A DNA stretch of 64,000 bases from Desulfoscipio geothermicus (GCA_016841645.1 JAENYS010000008.1:1-64000); one strand, 5' to 3'. Numbered from the stretch's first letter, positions 14,748 through 26,998 are shown. The notes: generated from the letters alone by a model not told the origin. Made by a program: numbers and translations.

Positions 14748-16100
14748 TTGCTTATTAAGACAATGCGCCGGGTAACTATTTTAGCAATGTTACTACTCTT
14801 TACATTGTGTTCAGCTGCCTATGCTGCCGACAGCTCGGATTTGTTGGATGTTTTACCAGGAAAACCGGGCGACGTTTTAACCAGGTCTGAATTTTGTGCC
14901 ATGCTGGTTAAAGCAGCTAACTTGCAACCTGCCGGCCAGGTAGCTCAATGGCCGGCCGACGTAAAGGCTGACGCCTGGTATACAAACAGCTTCCAAACCC
15001 TATTATCCACAAATATCTTAAGAGGATTTTTAGACGGCAAAGTTAAGCCCGACCAACCCATCACCCAGGCCGAAGCCACAGCTTTTATAGCCAGGGCACT
15101 TGGCCTGCCCCAAAAAGTATTACCCCGGGAAACAAGCCAATTATCAATTCCTGGCAGTCACTGGGCATTTACCAACTATAGCTGGATGGTTAGTGAAGGT
15201 TTATTAACCCAGGTGGATGCCAAAAAAGTTTTAACCCCTCAAGAAGGTGCTGGTCTGCTTGCCAATGTATTTGGAACAGCGGAGCAGTGCCGGGAAATAA
15301 CCGACAAGATGGAGACAGCCAATAAGAGCATTACCAGCATGCGTATGTCCGGAAAAATGGATATGCAAATGAACATGAGACAGGTTGGGGAAGCCAAGGA
15401 CATGCCTTCCAGCATAAGAACCACAGCAAGCATGGAAACTGAACTGGTCATGGACAAAGGGATGCATACCGTTATGGAAACCTCTATGTCACCAGGCGAG
15501 AACCTGCCACAGGAAGCCTTCACCATGGAACAGTACATGACCCATGACGGTATGTTTATGAGTATGCCGGATCCAGAGACAAAGCAAGTTACCTGGACAA
15601 AAATACCCAGTGATGTATTCCCCAATATGATGGACTTACTGAAACAGCAAACCAACCCAATACCGGAAGAAATTAAAAACATGTTCCACTACAGATATTT
15701 AGGTGAAGAAAAGCTGGCGGGAAAAGAAGTAATTAAACTGGCGTACTATGGTGAGATTAAAGACCTGACTAAAATGATAGCCGCTCTTGGTCAACTAGGT
15801 GGTCAACTACAACAAAGCCTTGATCAAACTCAGGGAATGCTGCAATCATTTAGTTACGCCGGCACTATGTATGTCGACAAAAAAACTTATTTGCCATTAA
15901 AAGCCAGTAATGATTCCATAGTCACTTACGCTGCCGAGTTTCAGGGGCAGCCAATGCCCATTGAAACAATGCAGGTTAACTATGATTTCACATATAGTGA
16001 CTATAACGCCCCCTTGAATATAGAACTGCCGAAGGAAGCCCTCAATGCAAAAGAACTTTCATTAACTGCGCCCGACATTGCAGACAGCAAAACTGAGTAA
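14748..16100 (+). CDS. SLH-domain surface protein with a LolA-like (DUF6612-type) C-terminal region
   Basis: A 450-residue secreted protein. A signal peptide (about residues 1-26, cleavage after AAYA) is followed by S-layer homology repeats (about 40-180; FCAMLVKAANL, DAWYTNSFQTLLSTNILRG, QAEATAFIARAL). The remainder (about 190-445) is a beta-rich region with many Met residues (KMDMQMNMRQ), resembling the DUF6612/LolA-like fold of Firmicutes lipoproteins. The SLH part should anchor it to cell-wall polymers. The start is TTG at 14748, seven bases after AAGGGGGA. A terminator follows directly, so it is transcribed alone. Confidence 0.8.
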   Translation: MLIKTMRRVTILAMLLLFTLCSAAYAADSSDLLDVLPGKPGDVLTRSEFCAMLVKAANLQPAGQVAQWPADVKADAWYTNSFQTLLSTNILRGFLDGKVKPDQPITQAEATAFIARALGLPQKVLPRETSQLSIPGSHWAFTNYSWMVSEGLLTQVDAKKVLTPQEGAGLLANVFGTAEQCREITDKMETANKSITSMRMSGKMDMQMNMRQVGEAKDMPSSIRTTASMETELVMDKGMHTVMETSMSPGENLPQEAFTMEQYMTHDGMFMSMPDPETKQVTWTKIPSDVFPNMMDLLKQQTNPIPEEIKNMFHYRYLGEEKLAGKEVIKLAYYGEIKDLTKMIAALGQLGGQLQQSLDQTQGMLQSFSYAGTMYVDKKTYLPLKASNDSIVTYAAEFQGQPMPIETMQVNYDFTYSDYNAPLNIELPKEALNAKELSLTAPDIADSKTE

Positions 16101-16167
16101 CCGGCCAATAAATAATAGACTATCGCAATAAATCGCCCAGACCCTATCAAGTACAATTTTTTTAACT

Positions 16168-16195
16168 AAGCCCTTCCCTCAGGAAGGGCTTTTGA
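16168..16195 (+). terminator. Intrinsic terminator after the SLH protein gene
   Basis: AAGCCCTTCC (16168-16177) pairs with GGAAGGGCTT (16182-16191) around a four-base loop, followed by TT. A run of T residues also precedes the stem. Confidence 0.85.
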
Positions 16196-16341
16196 ATTGC
16201 CGGACCATGCATAACAAAGTAACATGTAACAAACTTGCTCTCATTACACATGAGTACACACTATTGAGGTCGTCCCGGTTATTCGGGTTTAACTCAATAC
16301 TTTAAATGGCTATACTTTCACCTTTCAACACCCGGCACCAG

Positions 16342-17052
16342 TTATTTTATTTCATCCAAAATGGCTGCCACCGCGGCAGCGCGGTCCAAAGCCTCGGTCA
16401 CCGGGCGTCCCACCACCAGGTGACTGGCACCTGCTTGAACGGCCTCTCCCGGTGTCATTACCCGGCGCTGGTCGCCCAGCTGCGCTCCGGCCGGTCGGAT
16501 GCCGGGGGTGATAATTTTAAAATCCTGCCCACAGGCTTGACGCACCAGCTTAATTTCCCGGGGGGAACAAACCACCCCATCTAAACCCGATACCTGAGTC
16601 AGCAGTGCCCAGGAACGTACTCGTTCTGCAATTTCCCCCGCAAAACCCATTTCTCCTTGATAAGTTTCACGGTCTATACTGGTAAGCACGGTCACCGCCA
16701 CAACCATCGGAGCCGGTAAGCCCAACCGGTCGGCTTCTTCCCGAGCGGATGCGCTCGCGGCCCGCATCATGGCACTCCCCCCCGAGGCGTGTACATTGAT
16801 TATCGAAGCCCCGGAACGCACCAGCACTCGGGCAGCCTGGCCCACGGTATTTGGTATATCGTGCAGTTTTAGATCCAGAAAAACTTGCGCCCCCGCAGCC
16901 ACTATCTCTTGAACGATCCCGATCCCTGCCCCGTAAAATAATTCCATGCCTACTTTAAAAAATCCCACGTGTCCGGCCAGCTCACTTACCAACTCCAACG
17001 CCTTTTCCCGGCTGTCCACGTCCAGGGCCACGATTAATTTATCCTTTGACAA
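16342..17052 (-). CDS. pyrF: Orotidine 5'-phosphate decarboxylase
   Basis: A 236-residue enzyme that decarboxylates OMP to UMP, the last step of the pathway. The catalytic DLKLHDIPNT motif lies near residues 60-69. ALDVDSREKAL at the N-terminus and TPGIRP near residue 183 bind the phosphate and pyrimidine. Length is normal for the bacterial short form. It is the last gene of the pyrK-pyrD-pyrF unit, 49 bases after pyrD, with AAGGAGTGAT upstream of the ATG. No clear terminator is seen downstream. Confidence 0.97.
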   Translation of the reverse strand: MSKDKLIVALDVDSREKALELVSELAGHVGFFKVGMELFYGAGIGIVQEIVAAGAQVFLDLKLHDIPNTVGQAARVLVRSGASIINVHASGGSAMMRAASASAREEADRLGLPAPMVVAVTVLTSIDRETYQGEMGFAGEIAERVRSWALLTQVSGLDGVVCSPREIKLVRQACGQDFKIITPGIRPAGAQLGDQRRVMTPGEAVQAGASHLVVGRPVTEALDRAAAVAAILDEIK

Positions 17053-17101
17053 GCCTTATCACTCCTTGCTAGGAAGAAATAAACCAAAGTGCACTTAAAC
17101 T

Positions 17102-18028
17102 TTAATTCTCCCCGGTGTACCGCTGGGCCAAGCCAACCAGTTCACTTATATCTGTAAAACCATGATTGCTCATATATTGCTCAATACCTTCCACCACATC
17201 CAGGGTAGCCCGGGGATTAACAAAATTTCCGGTACCCACCGCCACCGCCGTAGCGCCGGCCAAAATAAACTCCAGAGCATCCCGGGCTGTCATAATTCCT
17301 CCCATTCCCAGTATGGGCGTAAGGGGCAAGGCCCGGTGCACTTGCCAAACTGCCCGTACTGCCACAGGGCGTACTGCCGGGCCGCTTAAACCGCCGGTAA
17401 TATTACCCAGCACCGGCCTGCGCCTGTCCACATCGATAGCCATGCCCAGCAGGGTATTTATCATAGAAAGCGCGTCTGCGCCGGCCCCGGCTACCGCCTC
17501 GGCCATAGCTACCAAATCTGTTACATTGGGAGATAGCTTGACGATTACGGACAAACCGGTAGCAGCCTTGACCGCCCGGGTTACTTCGGCCGCCGTGTGA
17601 GGATCACTGCCAAACTGAATACCACCTTTTTTAACGTTGGGGCAGGATATATTGACCTCCAAACCGGCCACCCCGGGAACTCCATCCAGACGCCGCGCTA
17701 CCTGTGCATAATCCTCCACCGTATCGCCGGCAATGTTTATAATCACCGGCACACCCAGCCCGGCCAAACGGGGCATGATTTCCTCCGCCACGCGCTCTAC
17801 ACCGGGGTTCTGCAGCCCAATGGCATTGAGCATCCCCGAAGGTGTTTCAGCAATACGCGGCGGTGAGTTACCCAAGCGGGGTTTAAGTGTAGTACCTTTC
17901 ACCGTAATCGCCCCCAGCCTCTGCAGAGCAACGTAGGGCTGGTATTCCAAACCAAATCCGAACGTGCCGGAAGCCGTAGTCACAGGGTTTTTCATAACAA
18001 TGCCGCCTAGATTTACCCCTGTATTCAT
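17102..18028 (-). CDS. pyrD: Dihydroorotate dehydrogenase, catalytic subunit (class 1B)
   Basis: A 308-residue FMN enzyme that oxidises dihydroorotate to orotate. The active-site cysteine is in [11 protein letters not shown], and the FMN/phosphate elements GMGGI and GTGNF are near the C-terminus. The class 1B assignment follows from the adjacent electron-transfer subunit PyrK, which lets it use NAD+. Its ATG overlaps the pyrK stop codon by one base (TAATG), indicating coupled translation and a fixed subunit ratio. Confidence 0.97.
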   Translation of the reverse strand: MNTGVNLGGIVMKNPVTTASGTFGFGLEYQPYVALQRLGAITVKGTTLKPRLGNSPPRIAETPSGMLNAIGLQNPGVERVAEEIMPRLAGLGVPVIINIAGDTVEDYAQVARRLDGVPGVAGLEVNISCPNVKKGGIQFGSDPHTAAEVTRAVKAATGLSVIVKLSPNVTDLVAMAEAVAGAGADALSMINTLLGMAIDVDRRRPVLGNITGGLSGPAVRPVAVRAVWQVHRALPLTPILGMGGIMTARDALEFILAGATAVAVGTGNFVNPRATLDVVEGIEQYMSNHGFTDISELVGLAQRYTGEN

Positions 18029-18840
18029 TACAAGAGCACCTCCCCGACCGCAAACACCGGCCCATCAACACAAGCATGCCGGTATGTTTCTATTCCGCCG
18101 GTGTCCTTTACCCGGCAAACGCAGGACAGGCAGGCACCAACGCCGCAAGCCATTCTTTCTTCCACCGACACCTCACCCGGCACCCCGGCGTCACGCAACA
18201 TATCACACAGCGACTTTAACATAGGTAAAGGGCCACAGGCAAAAACAAAATCTGTTTTCTGTTGAAGTTCCTCCGCCAGCAAATCGGTGACCAGACCCCG
18301 GTAACCGCCCGAACCATCATCCGTAGCCACGCGCACATTAAAACCCAATACTTTGGCAGCGTCAAGAATCAGTAGTTGATTAGCAGTTCGTGCACCGAGC
18401 AGCACCATAACTTGCTGAACACAGCCCACCCGGGCTAGTTCCTGCAATAAAAAATACAGCGGCGCAGCTCCAATGCCACCACCCACCACGACAAGGCGCG
18501 GGTTAGAACAATCAAGACCGGCCTGCTCCCCGGTAAACACCGTGAACCCGCGGCCCAAAGGCCCCATTATATCAATAAAACCATCCCGGCGGCCGGCCAG
18601 CCAAGCAGTGCCTTTACCCACCACCTGAAACATTATTTTTACCCTCCCGGATTGCCGGTCAACGGAATGAATGCTTATTGGTCGGCGCAGCAGCGGGTCG
18701 CTGCCCTCTCCGCAGCGGATATGTAAGAACTGCCCGGGCATGGCCCCCCGGGCTAGGGACGGGGCCAAAAATTCAGTGACCCATATACCGGGCGCGGTCT
18801 CCCGACAACCGGTTATCTCCGCCTGCACTAACTGGGACAT
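18028..18840 (-). CDS. pyrK: Dihydroorotate dehydrogenase electron-transfer subunit
   Basis: A 270-residue FAD and [2Fe-2S] protein that passes electrons from PyrD to NAD+. An FAD-binding barrel includes RRPISIHS, the nucleotide-binding GGGIGAAPL lies near the middle, and the C-terminal cluster ligands are in [11 protein letters not shown] followed by HACVDGPVF. The start chosen is the ATG at 18840, about ten bases after AGGGGGT; an in-frame ATG further upstream (18891) lies almost on the promoter -10 and was rejected. It is the first gene of the second pyr transcription unit. Confidence 0.96.
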   Translation of the reverse strand: MSQLVQAEITGCRETAPGIWVTEFLAPSLARGAMPGQFLHIRCGEGSDPLLRRPISIHSVDRQSGRVKIMFQVVGKGTAWLAGRRDGFIDIMGPLGRGFTVFTGEQAGLDCSNPRLVVVGGGIGAAPLYFLLQELARVGCVQQVMVLLGARTANQLLILDAAKVLGFNVRVATDDGSGGYRGLVTDLLAEELQQKTDFVFACGPLPMLKSLCDMLRDAGVPGEVSVEERMACGVGACLSCVCRVKDTGGIETYRHACVDGPVFAVGEVLL

Positions 18841-18879
18841 AAAATGGTTACCCCCTGTATTTAATAATCCATGCTTATG

Positions 18880-18908
18880 ATTGTATCGCACAAAACATAA
18901 ACTGTAAA
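18880..18908 (-). promoter_or_regulatory. Promoter of pyrK-pyrD-pyrF
   Basis: TTTACA (18903-18908) and TACAAT (18880-18885) on the minus strand are separated by exactly 17 bases, about 40 bases upstream of the pyrK start. No PyrR-type leader is seen between promoter and gene, so this half of the pathway may be constitutive. Confidence 0.75.
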
Positions 18909-19050
18909 TTTATTGGTGCTTGAGAGTTTTATATAAATAGTAATATCTCCAACTAAGCAAAGCAGATTAACTTTACTCTAGTTTTTCCTCAAGTTCATGA
19001 ACATTTAATAACTATATAGTATACTATAAAAATGAATGGAGGTATTGCGT

Positions 19051-19203
19051 ATGTCGGATAAAGAGCTCGCCATAAACGCACTAATTCAAATAATTCGATC
19101 CAACAACGAAAAAGCTGAAAAGAACCAGGAGCTAAAAGATTGGTTCAACAACTTGAACCTGGACCTGATGCTAGCCGTGGAATCATTGCGGAGAAGCGAT
19201 TAA
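19051..19203 (+). CDS. Small protein of unknown function inside the pyr region
   Basis: A 50-residue, charged, helical peptide (MSDKELAINALIQIIRSNNE at its start) with no recognised family. GGAGGT lies seven bases before the ATG. It reads opposite to the pyr genes, in the gap between carB and pyrK, and has its own A/T-rich upstream sequence with TATACT at 19020-19025. Nothing in the sequence links it to pyrimidine synthesis. The strong ribosome site makes a real gene likely. Confidence 0.6.
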   Translation: MSDKELAINALIQIIRSNNEKAEKNQELKDWFNNLNLDLMLAVESLRRSD

Positions 19204-19254
19204 ATCAGGTCTTTTTTCCCTCAACCTAATCCGGGCTAAGGCCCGATTATGATA

Positions 19255-19288
19255 AGCCCCGAATGGAATAAATGTTCCGTTCGGGGCT
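19255..19288. terminator. Convergent terminator hairpin between carB and the small gene
   Basis: A 14-bp stem runs from AGCCCCGAATGGAA (19255-19268) to TTCCGTTCGGGGCT (19275-19288), with one G-T pair. It lies between the stop codons of carB (minus) and the small plus-strand gene. The flanking T tracts are weak on both sides, so termination may be partial. Confidence 0.6.
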
Positions 19289-19327
19289 AAGTATAAACAA
19301 AACCGCCATGCCATAACTTTTCAACTT

Positions 19328-22300
19328 TTAATACCCGGTACCATATTCCTGCAGCGGCACCAGCGGGAAATCAGGACCTTCCTTGATATCACCCAATACT
19401 TCCAGGATGGCCCTAGCAGTGTCCAAGGAGGTCAGGCACGGCACGGCCAGCTCTACGGCGGCCCGCCGGATCACAAAGCCGTCCCGTTCGGGGGCTTTGC
19501 CCCTGGTCAGGGTATTGATCACTAGATGAATATCCCCCTGGCGCAGCAGGTCGGCAATGTCAGGGGAACCTTCCCGCACCTTGTTCACTCGCGTCACTGT
19601 CACCCCGTGTTTTTCCAGGTAGCAAGCCGTACCGGTAGTGGCAAATATATTGTAACCCAAACTGCTGAAGCCCTTGATAATGGGCAGCATCTCTTCCTTA
19701 TCTTTATCGGCCACCGTCACCAATATGTTGCCCTGCCGCTGGAACACCACGCCTGAACCCAGCAGCGCCTTATACAAAGCCACCGGATAGCTGGCATCCA
19801 CACCCAGCACCTCGCCTGTAGACTTCATTTCGGGCCCCAGAGATATATCTACCTGCAGTAGTTTAGCGAAGCTGAACACCGGAGCCTTGACCCCCACCAG
19901 CTTGCCCTCAGGATATAGACCGCCTTGGTACCCCAGATCTTTAAGCTTTTGGCCCATGATAATCTTGGTGGCCAGGTTAATCATGGGTATACCAGTGACT
20001 TTACTCATATAAGGCACGGTACGGCTAGCCCGGGGGTTGACTTCAATTACATAGATCTGGCCGTTATAGAGCACATACTGAATGTTGATCATCCCCCGCA
20101 CATCCAGCTCCAAAGCCAACTTGGTGGTATAGTCAACGATTTGTTCCTGCACCGTCCGGTCCAGGTGATAAGCGGGATAAACGGCAATACTGTCCCCCGA
20201 ATGAACCCCGGCCCGCTCCACGTGTTTCATAATCCCGGGAATAAGTACCGTTTCCCCGTCGGCAATGGCGTCCACTTCAATTTCCTCGCCCAGAAAATAT
20301 TTATCCACCAGCACCGGGTGTTCCGGAGTCAGCTTAACCGCCGTTGCCATATAGTTTCTCAAATCATCAATATTATCAACGATTTCCATGGCCCGCCCGC
20401 CCAACACATAAGAAGGGCGCACCAGCACCGGAAAACCGATATTGCCGGCAATTTCCTCGGCATGAACTAGTGAAAAGGCGGTACCCCCCGGCGGTCTGGG
20501 TATATCCAAACGGCTAACCAGGTCGTCAAAACGCTCGCGGTCCTCAGCCCGGTCAATACTATCCAGAGAAGAGCCCAAAATATTGAAGCCGGCCTTATCT
20601 ATATGCTCCGCCAGGTTGATCGGCGTCTGGCCGCCAAACTGTACAATTACGCCTGCAGGTTTTTCCTTCTCCAATATATTTATGACATCTTCGGGCAGCA
20701 GCGGTTCAAAATACAGCCGGTCGGCAGTGTCAAAATCGGTACTGACAGTTTCCGGGTTATTGTTGATAATAATGGCCTCGTAGCCCATCTCCTTTAATGC
20801 CCACACCGAGTGCACCGAGCAGTAGTCAAATTCGATGCCCTGCCCGATTCGGATGGGACCGCCGCCCACCACAACTACCTTGCGATTATTCGTAGGTTTG
20901 GCCTCATCCTCGGTATCATAGCAAGAATAGTAGTAAGGTGTGACGGCCTCGAATTCCGCAGCGCAAGTATCGACCATTTTATAAACCGGCTCAATGCCGT
21001 ACCCTTTGCGCAGCGCCCGTACCTCATTTGCCGCAATACCCACAGCCTGAGCCAGATAAGCGTCCGCCATACCCATTTCCTTGGCTTTCCTGAGCAGCTC
21101 TGCTGATAAAGACGTCCGGCATCCACGATGCAGATGATTTTCCAACTGCACCACATTATATATCTTTTGGATAAAGAAGCGGTCAATTTTAGTCAAGTTA
21201 AATACATGGTCAAAAAGCATGCCCCGGCGCAGCGCCTCAGCGAGCACAAACAGCCGCTCGTCGCTGGGCTGTGTCAACTTTTGTTCAATTTCCTCCTGGG
21301 AAAGCTCCGCCAAACCGGGATAAATCAGTCCCGGCACACCAATTTCCAGGGAGCGAATCGCTTTCAGCAGCGCCCCTTCCAAGGTGCGGTCAATAGACAT
21401 TACTTCACCGGTGGCCTTCATCTGGGTACCCAGGGACCGGTCAGCCATAGCAAACTTATCAAAGGGCCAGCGGGGGAACTTGATAACCGTATAATCTATC
21501 GATGGTTCAAAGCAGGCATAAGTTTTACCGGTCACTGCATTTTTAATTTCATCCAGGTTGAGGCCAATGGCGATCTTGCTGGCCACCTTGGCGATAGGGT
21601 AACCTGTGGCCTTGGAAGCCAGAGCCGATGACCGGGACACCCGTGGGTTGACCTCAATGACGTAATATGCATAACTGTTGGGATCCAGGGCGTACTGGAC
21701 ATTGCAGCCACCCTCCACGCCCAATGCGCGGATAATCTTCAGTGCGGCAGTGCGCAGCATCTGGTACTCCCGATCGCTTAAGGTTTGGGCCGGTGCCACT
21801 ACTACACTGTCGCCGGTATGCACACCCATAGAATCAATGTTTTCCATACTGCAGATGGTTATGCAGTTATTAGCACTGTCCCGCATCACCTCAAACTCAA
21901 TTTCTTTCCAGCCTACCAGGCTGCGCTCAATGAGTGCCTGGTGAATTATGCTGGCCTTTAAACCCTTGGTGCAAGTACTGACCAGCTCATCCATATTATA
22001 AACCATGCCGCCGCCGGTCCCGCCCAGGGTGTAGGCTGGGCGCACCACCAGCGGGAAACCAATTTGCTTGGCAAAAACCACTGCTTCTTCCACAGAACAA
22101 ACAATAACGCTTTCAGGTACGGGCTCATTGATCCTTTGCATTGTAGACTTGAACAGTTCCCGGTCCTCGGCCCGCTTAATGGCGTCCAGCGGGGTGCCCA
22201 GCAACTGTACATTATATTTTTCCAGCACCCCCAATTCAGATAGCTGTAGCGCCATGTTCAATCCCACCTGACCGCCCAGGGAGGGTAAAAACCCGTCAGG

Positions 22301-22546
22301 CTTTTCTTTTTCAATGATCCGGGTGACAAATTCAGGAGTAATGGGCTCGATATAAATCCGGTCGGCCATATTGGCATCGGTCATGATAGTGGCCGGATTG
22401 CTGTTAATCAGCACCACTTCCAGCCCTTCCTCCCGAAGCGACCTGCAGGCCTGGGTGCCTGCGTAGTCAAATTCAGCGGCCTGGCCGATAATAATAGGAC
22501 CGGAGCCTACCACTAAAACCTTTTTAATCCCTTTCTTTACTGGCAT
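19328..22546 (-). CDS. carB: Carbamoyl-phosphate synthase large subunit
   Basis: A 1072-residue enzyme that makes carbamoyl phosphate from ammonia, bicarbonate and two ATP. It has the duplicated ATP-grasp architecture: the first half starts with [15 protein letters not shown], the second with [15 protein letters not shown] near residue 555, and NPRVSRSS / NPRASRTVP mark the two active sites. The C-terminal MGS-like regulatory domain (about 935-1072) is present. Only one base separates it from carA, so the two subunits are co-translated. Confidence 0.98.
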   Translation of the reverse strand: MPVKKGIKKVLVVGSGPIIIGQAAEFDYAGTQACRSLREEGLEVVLINSNPATIMTDANMADRIYIEPITPEFVTRIIEKEKPDGFLPSLGGQVGLNMALQLSELGVLEKYNVQLLGTPLDAIKRAEDRELFKSTMQRINEPVPESVIVCSVEEAVVFAKQIGFPLVVRPAYTLGGTGGGMVYNMDELVSTCTKGLKASIIHQALIERSLVGWKEIEFEVMRDSANNCITICSMENIDSMGVHTGDSVVVAPAQTLSDREYQMLRTAALKIIRALGVEGGCNVQYALDPNSYAYYVIEVNPRVSRSSALASKATGYPIAKVASKIAIGLNLDEIKNAVTGKTYACFEPSIDYTVIKFPRWPFDKFAMADRSLGTQMKATGEVMSIDRTLEGALLKAIRSLEIGVPGLIYPGLAELSQEEIEQKLTQPSDERLFVLAEALRRGMLFDHVFNLTKIDRFFIQKIYNVVQLENHLHRGCRTSLSAELLRKAKEMGMADAYLAQAVGIAANEVRALRKGYGIEPVYKMVDTCAAEFEAVTPYYYSCYDTEDEAKPTNNRKVVVVGGGPIRIGQGIEFDYCSVHSVWALKEMGYEAIIINNNPETVSTDFDTADRLYFEPLLPEDVINILEKEKPAGVIVQFGGQTPINLAEHIDKAGFNILGSSLDSIDRAEDRERFDDLVSRLDIPRPPGGTAFSLVHAEEIAGNIGFPVLVRPSYVLGGRAMEIVDNIDDLRNYMATAVKLTPEHPVLVDKYFLGEEIEVDAIADGETVLIPGIMKHVERAGVHSGDSIAVYPAYHLDRTVQEQIVDYTTKLALELDVRGMINIQYVLYNGQIYVIEVNPRASRTVPYMSKVTGIPMINLATKIIMGQKLKDLGYQGGLYPEGKLVGVKAPVFSFAKLLQVDISLGPEMKSTGEVLGVDASYPVALYKALLGSGVVFQRQGNILVTVADKDKEEMLPIIKGFSSLGYNIFATTGTACYLEKHGVTVTRVNKVREGSPDIADLLRQGDIHLVINTLTRGKAPERDGFVIRRAAVELAVPCLTSLDTARAILEVLGDIKEGPDFPLVPLQEYGTGY

Positions 22547-22547
22547 G

Positions 22548-23627
22548 TTACTGTCCCTCCCCGCGCATCATATCCATAAATTTATCGAATATATAATCGG
22601 ATTCCTGCGGTCCCGGTGATGCTTCGGGATGGTACTGTACCGCAAACAAAGGCAAGTGTTTGTGACGAATGCCTTCCACTGTGTTATCGTTTAAATTTAT
22701 ATGGCTGATTTCAATATCCAAGCCTTTTAGTGACTCCTCATCAACAGAAAACCCGTGATTGTGCGAGGTAATGTAGACTCTGCCGGTACGCAAATCCTTC
22801 ACCGGGTGATTGGCACCACGATGACCAAACTTCATTTTATAGGTTTTGGCACCCAGGGCCAGCGCCATCACCTGGTTACCCAGGCAAATGCCGAACAGGG
22901 GGTACTTGCCGATAATAAACCGGGTGGTAGATATAGTAACCGGCACATCTACGGGGTCGCCGGGGCCGTTGGAAATCAACACCCCGTCCGGGGCAAGTTG
23001 GTCGATTTGCCCGGGGGTAATGTCAGGTGGCACCACGATTACCGCACAATCCCGCTCCTTGAGCTTTCGTATAATATTTTGTTTGGAACCCAGGTCAATA
23101 AGTATGACCCTGGGGCCCTGGCCTTCAATTGTATAGGACTCTTTGACGGCTACATCGGCCACTAATTTTTGGCCGCTCAGGTACGGGCAGGTTTTAGCCT
23201 TCTCTACAAGTTGAGCAGTGTCCACCGCGCCGGTGGCGATAACACCACGCATGGTTCCGTAACTGCGCAGGTGCCGGGTAAGCGCCCTAGTATCCACCCC
23301 ACTGATCCCCGGTACTCCTTCCCGGGCTAAAAAGTCACCAATGCGGTAACCGGCCCGCCAGTTACTGGGATGGCCACATGCCTCCTTGACCACAAAGCCT
23401 TTAATAAAGGATTTTTTGGCTTCGAAGTCATCGCGGTTGATGCCATAATTACCAATTAGTGGGTAAGTCATCACCACTATCTGACCGCAATAAGAAGGGT
23501 CGGTTAATATTTCCTGGTAACCGGTCATACCGGTGTTAAACACAACCTCACCCCATTGCTCCCCTGTGGCACCAAATGACCGGCCAGTAAAAAGGGTCCC
23601 GTCTTCAAGAGCTAAAAAGGCTTTCAA
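22548..23627 (-). CDS. carA: Carbamoyl-phosphate synthase small subunit
   Basis: A 359-residue glutaminase that feeds ammonia to CarB. The N-terminal CPSase domain is followed by a class I glutamine amidotransferase domain. The nucleophile is in FGICLGNQ, and the His and Glu of the triad are in [11 protein letters not shown] short upstream gap of 87 bases separates it from pyrC and contains a GGAGGTGATG ribosome site. Confidence 0.98.
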   Translation of the reverse strand: MKAFLALEDGTLFTGRSFGATGEQWGEVVFNTGMTGYQEILTDPSYCGQIVVMTYPLIGNYGINRDDFEAKKSFIKGFVVKEACGHPSNWRAGYRIGDFLAREGVPGISGVDTRALTRHLRSYGTMRGVIATGAVDTAQLVEKAKTCPYLSGQKLVADVAVKESYTIEGQGPRVILIDLGSKQNIIRKLKERDCAVIVVPPDITPGQIDQLAPDGVLISNGPGDPVDVPVTISTTRFIIGKYPLFGICLGNQVMALALGAKTYKMKFGHRGANHPVKDLRTGRVYITSHNHGFSVDEESLKGLDIEISHINLNDNTVEGIRHKHLPLFAVQYHPEASPGPQESDYIFDKFMDMMRGEGQ

Positions 23628-23714
23628 AACGCATCACCTCCGCAGTTTTTTCAATTACACCTGGGCCTATAGTATTTTAACGCTTGTTGAAAAGATTGGT
23701 AACCTATGCGTTAG

Positions 23715-24983
23715 TTACGCAGCATATATACAAAGGCCTGACCTTATAGTAATTACCGGTAGCCCTTGCAGGGTGCGACCGGCAAAGGGAGTATTTTTAC
23801 CCTTTCCGACAAACTGTTCGGGATCCACCGTTTGCGTAAATACGGGATCTATAATAGTAATATCCGCCGCGCTTCCCTCGGTCAAAGTGCCCCGGTCAAC
23901 GCCAAGTATGCGGGCCGGGTGCTGTGATAATTTAGCCACCGCCTGCAAAGGAGTAAGTATGCCGGTATGCACCAGTTCCGTCCAAACTAGCCCCACCGCA
24001 GTTTCCAGCCCCACCAGACCAAAGGGAGCCAAATCGAATTCCACGTTCTTTTCGTCAAAAGTATGGGGAGCGTGATCGGTGGCGATTACATCAATTGTGC
24101 CATCCGCCAGCCCTTCACGCAGTGCCTCTACATCCTTTTCCCCGCGTAGCGGAGGGTTAACTTTTGCAGCAGTATTGTACCGGGTCACTGCCCGGTCGGT
24201 TAAAGTGAAATGTTGCGGCGTCGCCTCCGCGGTGACAGGATAACCCTGTTTTTTGGCCTCACGGACCAGCGCCACTGAACCCGCAGTGCTTATATGAGCA
24301 ATGTGCAGCGGGCAGCCGGTTTCGGCTGCCAGTATAATGTCCCGGGCCACCATAACCTCTTCGGCTGAGGCGGGAATCCCTTTCAGCCCCAGTATTGTGG
24401 AATTATATCCCTCGTGCATTACTCCCCCTGCGGCCAAGGTTTGATCTTCACAATGGGAAATCACAGGAGCATCCAACATCTTGCAGTACTGCATGGCCCG
24501 GCGCATCAGCCCGGCATCGGACACCGGCCGGCCATCGTCGGAAAAGGCCACCGCCCCGGCATCCCGCATGTCACCCATTTCGGCCAGCTCCTCACCACGG
24601 CTGCCTCTGGTGATAGCACCAATGGGGTAGACATTAACCCGGCCTTCTTCGGCCGCCCGCTTGCAGATGAACTCAATAATAAAACGGTTGTCTGCCACCG
24701 GATTGGTGTTTGGCATGCAAGCCACGCCGGTATAACCACCCCGGGCCGCCGCCGCAGTGCCGGTGGCAATGGTTTCCTTGGCCTCATAGCCCGGCTCCCG
24801 CAGATGCACATGCATGTCTATAAAACCAGGCGCCACTATCTTGCCTGCAGCGTCAACTATTTCTGTGCTTTTATCCGGTTCAAACCGGGCGCAGATGATA
24901 CCGTCCTGCACATATACATCAGTCGTCTCATCCCTGCCCGAAGCAGGGTCTAATAAACGTCCGCCTTTAATAATCAGCTTCAC
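23715..24983 (-). CDS. pyrC: Dihydroorotase
   Basis: A 422-residue zinc amidohydrolase that closes carbamoyl aspartate to dihydroorotate. The metal site is visible as [10 protein letters not shown], the central histidines as HCED and HIAHIS, and the catalytic aspartate in VIATDHAPH. The start is GTG at 24983, where GGAGGAGGTG lies just upstream; a longer in-frame ATG form at 25040 is unlikely. It overlaps the end of pyrB by 17 bases. Confidence 0.97.
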   Translation of the reverse strand: MKLIIKGGRLLDPASGRDETTDVYVQDGIICARFEPDKSTEIVDAAGKIVAPGFIDMHVHLREPGYEAKETIATGTAAAARGGYTGVACMPNTNPVADNRFIIEFICKRAAEEGRVNVYPIGAITRGSRGEELAEMGDMRDAGAVAFSDDGRPVSDAGLMRRAMQYCKMLDAPVISHCEDQTLAAGGVMHEGYNSTILGLKGIPASAEEVMVARDIILAAETGCPLHIAHISTAGSVALVREAKKQGYPVTAEATPQHFTLTDRAVTRYNTAAKVNPPLRGEKDVEALREGLADGTIDVIATDHAPHTFDEKNVEFDLAPFGLVGLETAVGLVWTELVHTGILTPLQAVAKLSQHPARILGVDRGTLTEGSAADITIIDPVFTQTVDPEQFVGKGKNTPFAGRTLQGLPVITIRSGLCIYAA

Positions 24984-25905
24984 TGTGAGCACCTCCTCCG
25001 GTAAGCAGGTACAGCAAGGCCATACGCACCGCCACCCCATTGGTTACCTGTTCTTCAATTACCGCCGCAGGTCCGTCGGCAATATCATGAGTGATTTCCA
25101 GCCCGCGATTCAAAGGCCCGGGATGCATGACCAGTACATCCGGCCGGGCCAAGGCCAGGCGTTCCCGGTTCAGCCCATACAGCCGGGAGTATTCCCGCAA
25201 GCCCGGGAACAGGCCCTGCTGCTGCCTTTCCTTTTGGATGCGCAGCATAATAATTACATCCGCGCCCACCAGAGCCTCTTCTAGCCGGTAAAACACCTGG
25301 GCACCGGTTTGGGCAAGTCCGGGTGGCATCAGCGTGGGCGGCCCGCAAACTCGCACCTTGGCCCCCAGTTTAGTGAATCCCCAGATATTCGAACGAGCCA
25401 CCCGGCTGTGCAAAATATCTCCCACGATGACCACATTAAGACCGGCTATTTCCCCACGGTGCTCCCGTACCGTGAAAAGATCCAGTAGTGCCTGAGTAGG
25501 ATGTTCGTGAGCTCCATCCCCTGCGTTAATCACTGCTGCCTTTACCATTTTGGCCAGTAAGTTCGGTGCCCCGGACATAGGGTGGCGCAGCACAATCACA
25601 TCAGCACCCAGCGATTGGATGGTCCGGGCGGTGTCATATAAACTTTCACCCTTGGCCACACTGCTGGCGGAAGTGGATATGTTGATACAGTCTGCACTCA
25701 GGTACTTGGCCGCCAGTTCAAAAGAACTGCGGGTGCGAGTACTGTTTTCGTAAAAAAGGTTCACTACCGTACGCCCCCGCAGCGTGGGTACTTTTTTAAT
25801 TGGCCTGGATATAACTTCCTTCATGGGCACGGCCGTGTCCAGCAAAAAGTTGACTTCATCAGCAGTCAGCTCTTTTAGTTCCAACAAATCCTTGTATTTA
25901 TACAA
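24967..25905 (-). CDS. pyrB: Aspartate carbamoyltransferase catalytic subunit
   Basis: A 312-residue enzyme joining carbamoyl phosphate and aspartate. The carbamoyl-phosphate motif is in [13 protein letters not shown], the second in HPTQALLDL, and HPGPLNRG near the C-terminus. No regulatory PyrI gene is present, as in other Firmicutes. The start is TTG at 25905, ten bases after GGAGGGGG; the upstream in-frame ATG lies in the attenuator and is not used. Expression should be set by the PyrR-responsive leader just upstream. Confidence 0.96.
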   Translation of the reverse strand: MYKYKDLLELKELTADEVNFLLDTAVPMKEVISRPIKKVPTLRGRTVVNLFYENSTRTRSSFELAAKYLSADCINISTSASSVAKGESLYDTARTIQSLGADVIVLRHPMSGAPNLLAKMVKAAVINAGDGAHEHPTQALLDLFTVREHRGEIAGLNVVIVGDILHSRVARSNIWGFTKLGAKVRVCGPPTLMPPGLAQTGAQVFYRLEEALVGADVIIMLRIQKERQQQGLFPGLREYSRLYGLNRERLALARPDVLVMHPGPLNRGLEITHDIADGPAAVIEEQVTNGVAVRMALLYLLTGGGAHSEADY

Positions 25906-25925
25906 TCTAAGTGAACCCCCTCCCC

Positions 25926-26050
25926 AATAAATAAGCCTCCCCGGTTTTTGAAAAACCCGGCGGAGGCCGACTGAGCTATTACACAGGGAAATGCTCACAT
26001 AATCCCCATTAGTGCTTGAAGCTCTCCCTTGCCAGCCTCACGGGACCGCT
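25926..26050 (-). promoter_or_regulatory. PyrR attenuator between pyrR and pyrB
   Basis: On the transcript, the PyrR-binding loop GGTCCCGTGAGGCTGGCA lies at about 26033-26049. It is followed by a terminator hairpin (25935-25967; GCCTCC arms with a GGGTTTTT/AAAAACC inner stem) and TTATTTATT. UMP-bound PyrR would stabilise the binding loop and let the terminator form. Confidence 0.85.
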
Positions 26051-26066
26051 TAAAAGGAGCCAAACT

Positions 26067-26740
<674 letters not shown>

Positions 26741-26763
26741 TAAGGTGGTTTTTAACCTAAATA

Positions 26764-26792
26764 ATTTTATCAAAAAGAAATGAAGGCGTCAA
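26764..26792 (-). promoter_or_regulatory. Main promoter of the pyr operon
   Basis: TTGACG (26787-26792) and TAAAAT (26764-26769) on the minus strand are 17 bases apart. Transcription would start around 26757, immediately before the PyrR-binding loop. Confidence 0.85.
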
Positions 26793-26998
26793 CGGTTTTT
26801 GCAGCCCATTCTCTCCAAATTTTCACGTTTCCATCGTCTTACCTTCGACGCTTTGCTACTTCCAGAAAACATAGTTTATCAAACCAAAAGAACGATTTGC
26901 CGGCACCTGAAGGTAATAAGGTACGATACCGATATAGCCGGTGCCGTTAAGTTGGGCCAGGTGTTGAAAGTTAAATGACACAGGGAAAATGGGTAATA

